Source of the DNA: an uncultured Microbacteriaceae bacterium
Lineage (GTDB): Bacteria > Actinomycetota > Actinomycetes > Actinomycetales > Microbacteriaceae
Direction: 5' to 3'
NCBI GenBank assembly: GCA_943914115.1
Contig: CALUAU010000069.1
Location: 1 to 10,960 of the forward strand
DNA length: 10,960 bases
The position numbers were made by a program, and so were the translations under genes. Under the pieces are notes generated by a model that searched no databases, was not told the DNA's origin, and saw only the letters and a program-made list of their open reading frames with translations. Of this stretch, positions 1 through 5,659 are shown piece by piece (the first letter of the stretch is position 1; every line of letters starts with the position of its first letter).

Positions 1-52
1 TCGCGACCCTCACCTTGGCAAGGTGATGCGCTACCAACTGCGCTACATCCGC
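1..52 (-). tRNA. tRNA-Gly(GCC), partial (3' end beyond window)
   Basis: On the minus strand the 5' acceptor strand GCGGATG starts at position 52. It is followed by a standard D arm and an anticodon arm (TCACC, loop TTGCCAA, GGTGA) that puts anticodon GCC at 19-17. The window ends inside the T arm, so the 3' half of the acceptor stem cannot be checked. It decodes GGC and GGT, which are heavily used glycine codons in this G+C class. It is divergent from the tRNA-Val gene, about 216 nt away. Confidence 0.9.
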
Positions 53-99
53 ACTGCTCTGCACGACACGTTGTTGCGATGTCGTTCAGCGCGTAGATG

Positions 100-129
100 A
101 CTCTAACGCAACTTTTGCGAGAAACACAA
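100..129 (-). promoter_or_regulatory. Possible promoter for tRNA-Gly
   Basis: Reading the minus strand, TTGTGT (129-124) is followed after 18 nt by TAGAGT (105-100), which resembles a housekeeping sigma -35/-10 pair. It lies about 48 nt upstream of the mature tRNA-Gly 5' end. The match is only 4 of 6 in the -10 box, so this is a suggestion based on position and spacing. Confidence 0.3.
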
Positions 130-268
130 ATCCCCCACACCTTCCGGCGCGTTGCGCATAGCTCCAGCGAACACGCCAGCCTTCGAGGCAACCGCGTCGA
201 TTCACACCGTCACGACAGCACGATTTGCACTCGTCCACAATTGTGTGGCAGCATTGCTCCTTGTCTAC

Positions 269-344
269 GGGCGATTGGCGCAGCTGGTAGCGCGCTTCCT
301 TCACACGGAAGAGGCCGTCGGTTCGAGTCCGGCATCGCCCACCA
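269..344 (+). tRNA. tRNA-Val(CAC)
   Basis: A complete cloverleaf can be folded. The acceptor stem is GGGCGAT (269-275) with ATCGCCC (334-340). The anticodon stem is CTTCC/GGAAG, with loop TTCACAC placing anticodon CAC at 302-304. The T arm is GTCGG-TTCGAGT-CCGGC with one G-T pair. The discriminator A341 is followed by a genome-encoded CCA at 342-344. It decodes GTG, a frequent valine codon here. Small reading frames that cross this gene on either strand are artefacts. Confidence 0.96.
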
Positions 345-348
345 ACAA

Positions 349-380
349 TTTGAGGCGCTGGTGAACACCAGCGCCTCAAA
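349..380. terminator. Perfect 15-bp inverted repeat, likely bidirectional terminator
   Basis: TTTGAGGCGCTGGTG (349-363) and CACCAGCGCCTCAAA (366-380) are exact reverse complements separated by two bases. In RNA the innermost pairs would open to give a stem of about 13 bp and a 6-nt loop. It starts 5 nt after the CCA of tRNA-Val and lies 35 nt past the stop of the convergent lipoprotein gene, so it can serve both. The T tract after the stem is poor (TGCTTTC on the plus strand), as is common in high-G+C bacteria. Confidence 0.75.
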
Positions 381-415
381 TGCTTTCGAGCGGAACCTAC
401 CCAGCGCAGCTGCGG

Positions 416-769
416 CTAGTTCTTCCCCATAACCTCAGCCAAGCACTTTTCGCTGGCTTCACTGGCTACCTTCTCGGCGAGTTCCTTCTCTTCCTCGCTG
501 CTGTAGGCGGTGCGGCTCTTACCCGCCTCAGCGTCCTTCACCATGTCGCTCAGTGTCTTGTCTGAGATTTCCGAGCCGTGAAGCTCCTTCGCAATGCATT
601 CAAACATCTGGTCGAGCGCCTCGGGGTCACCCGCGGCTGAGTCACCTGCCGCTGTGTGGAAAGCCTGCTTGATTTCTTCAACCGAGGGCCGCTGAGCGCC
701 AGCACACGCGGTCAGCGCCAGAGCCGAAATAAGTGCGGGAATAATGGCAACCTTGCGCCACTGTTTCAT
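416..769 (-). CDS. Small uncharacterised lipoprotein
   Basis: This is a 117-residue protein that I do not recognise as a named family. The N-terminus is a clear lipoprotein signal: MKQWRK, a hydrophobic stretch at about residues 7-19, then lipobox L19-T20-A21-C22. The mature protein should therefore be lipidated on Cys22 and face outward from the membrane. The mature part is short, hydrophilic, acidic and probably mostly alpha-helical. It has two further cysteines, Cys58 (in MFECIAKEL) and Cys109 (in EKCLAEVM), which could form a disulfide between helices. The start is supported by AGGAGA a few bases upstream of the ATG. It appears monocistronic: convergent with tRNA-Val and separated from zapE by a hairpin. 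Similar small helical actinobacterial lipoproteins exist, but no function can be assigned from the sequence. Confidence 0.85.
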   Translation of the reverse strand: MKQWRKVAIIPALISALALTACAGAQRPSVEEIKQAFHTAAGDSAAGDPEALDQMFECIAKELHGSEISDKTLSDMVKDAEAGKSRTAYSSEEEKELAEKVASEASEKCLAEVMGKN

Positions 770-785
770 GAAGATCTCCTCTAGA

Positions 786-800
786 TACGTGAACTACGTA
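786..800. promoter_or_regulatory. Inverted repeat TACGT-N5-ACGTA upstream of lipoprotein gene
   Basis: Two 5-bp palindromic half-sites, TACGT (786-790) and ACGTA (796-800), lie between the possible -10 box at 809-814 and the lipoprotein start. A dimeric regulator bound here would overlap the expected transcription start. The arms are short, so chance is a real alternative. Confidence 0.25.
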
Positions 801-808
801 GCCACCCT

Positions 809-814
809 AGCCTA
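809..814 (-). promoter_or_regulatory. Possible -10 box for lipoprotein gene
   Basis: TAGGCT on the minus strand fits the actinobacterial TANNNT -10 pattern. It would start transcription near position 802, giving a 5' leader of about 33 nt that contains the AGGAGA ribosome-binding site. No convincing -35 box was seen at the usual spacing. Confidence 0.35.
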
Positions 815-844
815 GTAAAGGTGCTGGTGCTCACGCTCGATTGT

Positions 845-867
845 GCATCCCAAACAAAACGGGATGC
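845..867 (-). terminator. Weak hairpin after zapE
   Basis: GCATCCC (845-851) and GGGATGC (861-867) form a 7-bp stem with a 9-nt loop, starting 8 nt beyond the zapE stop codon on the minus strand. There is no T tract. Position and stem composition suggest a factor-independent terminator of the high-G+C kind, or a 3'-end-stabilising hairpin. Confidence 0.45.
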
Positions 868-875
868 GCCTGTTG

Positions 876-1931
876 TTACTGGTCGGGGTTGGAGTCGACT
901 GCAACTCCGGTCGACGCGATCAGGCGCGACACCGAACGCAAATATTTCTTGCGGTAGCCGCCGTCGATCATGCCGCCACCGAAGATGCCGTCAAGGGATT
1001 CTCCCGAGGCAATGATTGGAATCTGCGCGTCATAGACCCGGTCGATGAAGGCCACAAAGCGCAGTGCTTCCGACTGATCGGTGAGTTCACTCACCGCATC
1101 GATAACGAGCGCATCGACACCGTCGATAAGCTTCACATATCGCGAGGGATGCACCTTGGCAAGATGGTCGATGAGCTCACGGAACCCGTCGCGCGCAACC
1201 GTCTGCCCCGCGGCCACGCGCGCTTTGGTGAGTCGCTCAAGCTCAGCTGGTGCGGTGACCGTGGCCCGCCCCTCAACGGCGCGACGCCGATAGTCGACCC
1301 CGTCAATACGCACGGTGCGAAACACATCCGCGAGCTTGGTAATTTCCCGCAGGAAGTCTTGAGCGGCAAATCGCCCCTCACCCAGCGCATTCGGTGGGGT
1401 GTTCGAGGTGGCGGCAACGCGGGTGCCGGTAGCCACCAGCTCACCCAGCAGCTTCGACATCACCATGGTGTCGCCGGGGTCATCGAGCTCGAACTCGTCA
1501 ATCGCGATGAGTTTGGTTCCGGTTAGCGCCTTCACCGCGTTTTGGTAGCCGAGCGCCCCCACCAGCGAGGTGTATTCGATGAAGGTTCCGAAATACTTCC
1601 GTCCGCGAGCTGCGTGCCAGGTTGCTGCCAAAAGGTGAGTCTTCCCCACCCCGAAACCGCCATCGAGATAAACACCCGCCTTAATATGGCCGTCTTTGCG
1701 CGGTAATAGTCGCGAGAAAAACCCTCTGCCTGTTTGCTGGCCGCCGATTGTGCCGGCAAAACCACGGCAAATTTCTACGGCTTCGGCCTGTGAGGGATAG
1801 CTCTCGTCGGGACGATAGTTATCGAAGCTTGCCGTTGCGAACTGGGGCGGCGGCACCAGTGCCTGCACCATCTGCTCGGCGGTCATGGTGGGCATGCGAT
1901 CAATCAGATGCACGAGAGTGCCTTCGGCCAC
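876..1931 (-). CDS. zapE: AFG1/ZapE family P-loop ATPase
   Basis: A 351-residue ATPase of the AFG1-like (LACE1/ZapE) family. In E. coli ZapE is linked to FtsZ ring function and in mitochondria Afg1 to protein quality control; the actinobacterial role is not established. Walker A is GGFGVGKT (residues 91-98, Lys97, Thr98). Walker B is LIAIDEFELDD with Asp145-Glu146. A sensor-like TSNTPP follows, and a late RSVSRL near Arg336 is a candidate arginine finger. The N-terminal PPPQF...Y and PSQ motifs are typical of the family. The start is taken as GTG at 1931 because AGGAG lies 6 nt upstream. The open frame continues upstream to 2051 without a ribosome-binding site, and the residues there (rich in Trp, Arg and Cys) do not look like the family. 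It is transcribed divergently from the sulfurtransferase. Confidence 0.92.
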   Translation of the reverse strand: MAEGTLVHLIDRMPTMTAEQMVQALVPPPQFATASFDNYRPDESYPSQAEAVEICRGFAGTIGGQQTGRGFFSRLLPRKDGHIKAGVYLDGGFGVGKTHLLAATWHAARGRKYFGTFIEYTSLVGALGYQNAVKALTGTKLIAIDEFELDDPGDTMVMSKLLGELVATGTRVAATSNTPPNALGEGRFAAQDFLREITKLADVFRTVRIDGVDYRRRAVEGRATVTAPAELERLTKARVAAGQTVARDGFRELIDHLAKVHPSRYVKLIDGVDALVIDAVSELTDQSEALRFVAFIDRVYDAQIPIIASGESLDGIFGGGMIDGGYRKKYLRSVSRLIASTGVAVDSNPDQ

Positions 1932-1950
1932 GTAACGCTCCTGAACTTGT

Positions 1951-2053
1951 GTATGACAGATTGGTGCCCGACTTAGACACCCCCTCCAGGTTAGCGTCCG
2001 CTTGCCACCACCTAACCGGGGGAATAGCAAACACCAATCAAGCGTTGTCATAC
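1951..2053. repeat. Multi-block inverted repeat in the zapE/sulfurtransferase intergenic region
   Basis: Four blocks recur in the same order, pointing outward, on both strands. They are CTAACC (plus 2012-2017, minus 1994-1989), GGGGG (plus 2018-2022, minus 1984-1980), CACCAATC (plus 2032-2039, minus 1966-1959) and TGTCATAC (plus 2046-2053, minus 1958-1951). Spacing differs: 6 nt (AAGCGT) separates the last two blocks on the plus side and none on the minus side, while TGGA separates the first two only on the minus side. The symmetry centre is near 2001. It may be an inverted duplication of a promoter/operator segment or a long imperfect hairpin. Only the plus arm carries the SigR-like promoter. 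Confidence 0.7.
2020..2046 (+). promoter_or_regulatory. SigR/SigH-type (ECF, thiol-stress) promoter for sulfurtransferase-sufE
   Basis: GGGAAT (2020-2025), 18 nt, then GTT (2044-2046) matches the consensus known for Streptomyces SigR and close to that for mycobacterial SigH (GGGAAT-N18-GTT). Transcription would start near 2055, giving a leader of about 90 nt before the sulfurtransferase ATG. The downstream genes handle sulfane sulfur and Fe-S assembly, which fits a thiol-oxidation regulon. The assignment rests on consensus and context only. Confidence 0.6.
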
Positions 2054-2145
2054 TCGGTTACTGAGCGACGACTACCGGCCGCACAACCTCACCTATCCGT
2101 CCGTACGGCCCCGCCATCACCGCGAATCGTTTCAAGGAGAGACTC

Positions 2146-3069
2146 ATGGCTGCACCCATCGACCCCAACGGCAAGTTCGCCGAGTATGCACATCCCGAAC
2201 GATTGGTTTCAACAGAATGGCTTGCCGACCGGCTTGATGAGGTAGCAACAGCGGGATCGGGAATCGTGCTCGTTGAATCGGATGAGGATGTCTTGCTTTA
2301 CGAAACCGGCCACATTCCCGGCGCGGTCAAACTCGACTGGCACACCGACCTCAATGATGCGGTGATGCGCGATTATGTTGATGGCGCCGGCTTTGCCGAG
2401 CTGATGTCACAGCGCGGCATTTCACGCGACGACACCGTGATCATCTACGGCGACCGCTCGAACTGGTGGGCCGCCTACGCGCTGTGGGTATTCACGCTTT
2501 TCGGACACAAAGATGTGCGACTGCTTGATGGCGGCCGCGACAAGTGGCTTGCTGAGGGGCGAGAGATCACTCGCGAACGCCCCGAGCGTCAGCGCAGCGA
2601 CTACCCGGTGGTAGAACGCAACGATGCTCCAATTCGCGCCACCCGTGACGATGTGTTCGCCGCGCTGCGCGAGCAACGCCGTCTAATCGATGTGCGCAGC
2701 CCAGAGGAATACTCCGGCGAACGCACTCACATGCCCGACTACCCCCAGGAAGGGGCACTGCGCGCTGGCCATATTCCTACCGCGCAAAGTGTGCCCTGGT
2801 CGCGTGCGGCTGCCGAAGACTCAACCTTCCGCTCACGCGCCGAGCTCGAAGACATCTACTTCAGCGGTGCCGGCCTCACCCCTGGCGATGCCGAGGCAAT
2901 TGCCTACTGCCGAATCGGAGAGCGATCGAGCCACACCTGGTTCGTGCTCACTTTCTTGCTGGGGCTGGCGGATGTGCGCAACTATGACGGTTCGTGGACC
3001 GAATGGGGTTCGCTCGTTGGTGCCCCGATTGTGCGCGGCACCGCCCCCGGCGAAGCCCCCGCCCGTTAA
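2146..3069 (+). CDS. Thiosulfate sulfurtransferase (rhodanese), two-domain
   Basis: A 307-residue tandem rhodanese close in sequence to mycobacterial CysA2/CysA3 and SseA-type enzymes. It moves sulfane sulfur from thiosulfate or a similar donor to a thiophilic acceptor through a cysteine persulfide. The inactive N-terminal rhodanese domain spans about residues 18-135, with VIIYGDRSNWWA where the catalytic loop would be. The C-terminal domain spans about 163-295 and contains the active loop YCRIGERS with catalytic Cys255, then SSHTWFVL. CRIGERS is the typical loop of this actinobacterial group. The first 15 or so residues extend beyond the usual N-terminus. The ATG is preceded by AAGGAGA at good spacing. 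SufE follows after 36 nt. The link suggests sulfur supply to Fe-S or thiol metabolism, and cytoplasmic location is inferred from the lack of a signal peptide. Confidence 0.94.
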   Translation: MAAPIDPNGKFAEYAHPERLVSTEWLADRLDEVATAGSGIVLVESDEDVLLYETGHIPGAVKLDWHTDLNDAVMRDYVDGAGFAELMSQRGISRDDTVIIYGDRSNWWAAYALWVFTLFGHKDVRLLDGGRDKWLAEGREITRERPERQRSDYPVVERNDAPIRATRDDVFAALREQRRLIDVRSPEEYSGERTHMPDYPQEGALRAGHIPTAQSVPWSRAAAEDSTFRSRAELEDIYFSGAGLTPGDAEAIAYCRIGERSSHTWFVLTFLLGLADVRNYDGSWTEWGSLVGAPIVRGTAPGEAPAR

Positions 3070-3092
3070 CGGGCCCGCTCACACTCGCCCAC

Positions 3093-3105
3093 TACGCTTA
3101 GCGCT
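3093..3105 (+). promoter_or_regulatory. Probable -10 box giving a leaderless sufE transcript
   Basis: TACGCT (3093-3098) fits TANNNT and ends 7 nt before the sufE ATG, so transcription could start on the start codon itself. There is no ribosome-binding site before this ATG, which supports leaderless expression, a common mode in actinobacteria. Readthrough from the sulfurtransferase gene may also occur. Confidence 0.4.
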
Positions 3106-3534
3106 ATGACCGACACCGTCTTGCCCGCAGAACTCGCTTCGATTCGTGATGACTTCTTGGCGCTTCCCGCCAGTGAGCGGCTAACTCTGCTCCTCGAGCT
3201 ATCAGACGAGCTACCAGAGGTGCCCGAACGCTATGCCGATGCCGAGTTTGAGCGCGTTATTGAGTGCCAGTCGCCGGTGTTTATTACCGTCGAGGTGAAC
3301 GATGGCAGGGTGGCGGTGTTTGCAAAGGCTCCCGCTGAGGCCCCTACCACGCGCGGTTTTGCTTCGGTGCTCGTGCAGGGGCTCGCCGGAGCAAGCGTCG
3401 AATCGGTGCTCGCTCTGCCGGTAGATTTCCCGTTTTCGCTTGGCATTACCGAGTTGGTATCACCGCTGCGCCTCAATGGCATGGTAGGGATGCTCACTCG
3501 AGTCAAGCGACAGGTCGCGGAGCGCAGCGCGTGA
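3106..3534 (+). CDS. sufE: SufE family Fe-S cluster assembly protein
   Basis: A 142-residue SufE-like protein, a normal length for the family. SufE accepts persulfide sulfur from a SufS-type cysteine desulfurase and passes it to the SufBCD scaffold. The acceptor cysteine is Cys54 in the conserved ECQSP motif (53-57). TRGFA (82-86), predicted to pack near it, and a C-terminal LRLNGMVGML segment are also typical. Its position directly after a rhodanese suggests that persulfide may also be exchanged with that enzyme. From memory, M. tuberculosis has a similar sseA-SufE-like pair. The ATG has no upstream Shine-Dalgarno sequence but has a well-placed TANNNT box. The stop codon overlaps the GTG start of the next gene, suggesting translational coupling. 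Confidence 0.93.
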   Translation: MTDTVLPAELASIRDDFLALPASERLTLLLELSDELPEVPERYADAEFERVIECQSPVFITVEVNDGRVAVFAKAPAEAPTTRGFASVLVQGLAGASVESVLALPVDFPFSLGITELVSPLRLNGMVGMLTRVKRQVAERSA

Positions 3535-4277
3535 GCGCGATCACCGAATCGATGCCCGACCCGGATTCGCTGCGAATCGTTCCCGGTGGCGCAGCCGAAT
3601 TCACCATCGACTTGAAAGCGAGCGACACTGACGCCCGGCTCGAAGAGCTCTATCGACCACCGCAGCCCAATTGGATGCGGATGAATATGATCGGTTCGCT
3701 CAATGGCCGGGTCACCGGGTCGGATGGCACCTCCGACACCCTCTCAAACCGTGCCGATCGGCGCATCCTCAAACTCATTCGGCGGATGAGCGACGCCGTC
3801 ATCGTCGGCGCCCAGACAGTGCGCCAAGAACGGCACACCAGCACCGCCCCAACGAAACTGTGCATTGTGACCGCAAGCGGCAATCTTGACGGGCACCGAA
3901 TCACACCGGCTGAGGCGGCTGCATCGGTGCTCGTATGTTGCCCAGCCGAGGCCAGCAGGCGCGTCCAGGGCAGTATGCCCGGTGCCACGATCATCCCGTT
4001 GACGGCACCCGAACAGCGCATCCAGCTTGCTGATGTGCTGCACGAGCTGCGCGAGCGAGGCTTGCATCAGCTCGTGGTTGAGGGCGGAAATCGGCTCATC
4101 AACCAGTTCTTGGATGCGGGACTGCTCGATGAGGTGTGTCTCACCCAGGCACCCGTTTTCGCTCCCGATTCGGCGCCGTCGCTACCCGGTTCGGGGCGAG
4201 GAACCGAGTTTCGTCGCGAACTACTCGCCGTCGATTCGGTTGGCTACGTGTACCAGCGACTGTTCGCGAGACACTAA
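3531..4277 (+). CDS. RibD C-terminal domain (pyrimidine/dihydrofolate reductase-like) protein
   Basis: A 248-residue single-domain RibD_C reductase with no deaminase domain. The family uses NADPH. Standard members reduce the ribosylamino-pyrimidine of riboflavin synthesis. The M. tuberculosis relative Rv2671 has been reported to act as an alternative dihydrofolate reductase. Visible motifs are MIGSLNGRV (53-61), DGTSDTLSNRAD (65-76), VIVGAQTVRQE (90-100), VVEGGNRL (182-189) and LLDEVCLT (198-205). Two deviations stand out. The usual SLDG aspartate is Asn58, and the segment after TVRQE is about 16 residues shorter than in Rv2671, losing the EGY stretch. The GTG start overlaps the sufE stop as GTGA and has GGAG 8 nt upstream. 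The protein may have a changed substrate; the fold assignment is firm, the reaction is not. Confidence 0.85.
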   Translation: MSAITESMPDPDSLRIVPGGAAEFTIDLKASDTDARLEELYRPPQPNWMRMNMIGSLNGRVTGSDGTSDTLSNRADRRILKLIRRMSDAVIVGAQTVRQERHTSTAPTKLCIVTASGNLDGHRITPAEAAASVLVCCPAEASRRVQGSMPGATIIPLTAPEQRIQLADVLHELRERGLHQLVVEGGNRLINQFLDAGLLDEVCLTQAPVFAPDSAPSLPGSGRGTEFRRELLAVDSVGYVYQRLFARH

Positions 4278-4293
4278 GGTTCCAAACTGCGCG

Positions 4294-5508
4294 CTACACC
4301 ACACGGCCGTGAACGAGGCTATCGGTTGCCTGCGTGGCGAGCCGATCAAACCACTTCCCCACTACCGCCTCCCAGCGAGCGGGGTCAGTGTTCCACAGCC
4401 GCGTGTGCCGAGCACTCGTGAACTCCTCATAGGTCACGAGGTCTGGCCGAGCCTTCGCCAGCCGCTGACTACCACTCACTGGCACCACGGTGTCGCCCGT
4501 TGAGGCAAGCACGAGTGTCGGCCAGCGCAACTGTGGTGCGCGAGCAACCACATCCAATTCGGTAAGATCAAGCGGCCCTTCGGTGCCCAATAGCGGCCGC
4601 GCAAGTGGCGACCCCAGTAACCGAATACCAAGCTTCGCGATGCTCGGCGGCACATTCAATCGACCTGCCTGCCAGATCAACGTTTCATACCAGTCAAGCG
4701 CCGGAGACTCGAGCATCAGGCCCACAATCACATCGGCGTGCACCGAACGCAGCGCCGCCTGCACCGCGATTGCCCCGCCCATCGACCACCCCACCAGCAC
4801 CACGCGGCGCGCCCCGCGTGATTTGGCCCACTCGAGTGCCGCATCCACATCACGCCACTCGGTGAGTCCCAGCGCAGTTTTTCCGTTATGGCCGGTGGGC
4901 GCGCCCGGATCATTGCGATACTGCATCACCAACGAATGCCAACCTCGTTCAGCCACCAGCGGCACCGTGCGCAGCGGTTCAGTGAGCGTCGCACCGCGAC
5001 CGTGAATATGAATACACCAATCGCTACTCTCGGCTGCCGCTGGAATAAACCAGCCTGGCAGCTCTCCCCCTTCGCCTGGAATCGCCACTTCACTCCAGGG
5101 CAAACCGAGATCTTCGACCCCCAGCTGCGGGGCCGAGGCGAGCCGAACCGCCCGCACTCCAGAAAATTCTGTGCCACGCACATCTCGGTACCGTCGCGTC
5201 ACCGTGCGATCGGTAGTCTCGAGGCGCTCGAGCAGTCGAGCCCGCCCGCTCCCCTGCGCCCACAGCATCGTAAACTCGCCCAGCGCGTGTGATTCAATCG
5301 TGCGCTCCAGCACCACGGTGCCGCGGGTCGCGCCAGCGTCGCGATCGGGGCGAATCTCAACCACCCGAACGGGCTCACGGGATTTCGACGGCAGCGTCAC
5401 AACCTGGCGTGCAAGGCTCAGCGCGATGGTGCCGACCAGCGCCCCCGCAAACGCGGCGGCTCCCGCCGCAGCTGCGGTAGCGGCTTGAAGGGTTCGCTGC
5501 TGTTTCAT
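4294..5508 (-). CDS. Membrane-anchored alpha/beta hydrolase
   Basis: A 404-residue alpha/beta hydrolase of unknown substrate. An N-terminal positively charged MKQQR is followed by a hydrophobic Ala-rich segment (about residues 9-34) that should anchor the protein with the enzyme outside. The catalytic domain shows IHIHGRG for the oxyanion region (about 166-172) and the nucleophile elbow GWSMGG with Ser242. Asp339 lies in ASTGDTVVP and His368 in SARHTRLW. It resembles serine aminopeptidase/esterase-type hydrolases. The start is the ATG at 5508, with AGGA 8 nt upstream. In-frame ATG at 5517 and TTG at 5532 are alternatives and would add 3 or 8 residues. It converges on the reductase gene with only 16 nt between stops and no evident terminator, and is divergent from the DUF3000 gene. 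Confidence 0.88.
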   Translation of the reverse strand: MKQQRTLQAATAAAAGAAAFAGALVGTIALSLARQVVTLPSKSREPVRVVEIRPDRDAGATRGTVVLERTIESHALGEFTMLWAQGSGRARLLERLETTDRTVTRRYRDVRGTEFSGVRAVRLASAPQLGVEDLGLPWSEVAIPGEGGELPGWFIPAAAESSDWCIHIHGRGATLTEPLRTVPLVAERGWHSLVMQYRNDPGAPTGHNGKTALGLTEWRDVDAALEWAKSRGARRVVLVGWSMGGAIAVQAALRSVHADVIVGLMLESPALDWYETLIWQAGRLNVPPSIAKLGIRLLGSPLARPLLGTEGPLDLTELDVVARAPQLRWPTLVLASTGDTVVPVSGSQRLAKARPDLVTYEEFTSARHTRLWNTDPARWEAVVGKWFDRLATQATDSLVHGRVV

Positions 5509-5646
5509 GTGACGCATCCTGTTCTCTAACAACCAGTACTTTTCACGCTGTCACGCTACCGGCGGCACCGTCTGCTGTGCTTCCACAGTAGTGAGCAAGT
5601 TCGACAGTCGGCGGCGTGGCGCTCAGTGCCGAGATGAGCGGGTGTT

Positions 5647-5659
5647 TAACCTCATCCGT
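5647..5659 (+). promoter_or_regulatory. Probable -10 box giving a leaderless DUF3000 transcript
   Basis: TAACCT (5647-5652) lies 7 nt before GTG at 5660, the same spacing as the TANNNT box before sufE. No ribosome-binding site precedes any in-frame start in this region, and the GTG falls just before the first residues conserved in DUF3000 proteins. Confidence 0.4.

Noticed and set aside
86..379. 97-residue minus-strand frame across tRNA-Val
   Set aside because: It runs antisense through the whole tRNA gene and its terminator; its RTRTDGLFRVKEARYQLRQS stretch is just the translated tRNA complement, a common annotation artefact.
97..432. Plus-strand frames (97-432 and 152-364) through tRNA-Val
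   Set aside because: They read through the tRNA, have no ribosome-binding site and no family resemblance.
843..1526. 227-residue plus-strand frame opposite zapE
   Set aside because: It is antisense to a clear Walker-motif ATPase and its composition reflects the complementary strand.
1932..2051. N-terminal extension of zapE up to an ATG at 2051
   Set aside because: The ATG has no ribosome-binding site, the residues are unlike the family, and a GTG with AGGAG 6 nt upstream exists at 1931. The extension also covers the dyad and promoter region.
3061..3074. Palindrome GCCCGTTAACGGGC over the sulfurtransferase stop, as a terminator
   Set aside because: The inner bases cannot form a loop without breaking the stem, leaving about 5 bp; there is no T tract, and sufE follows closely.
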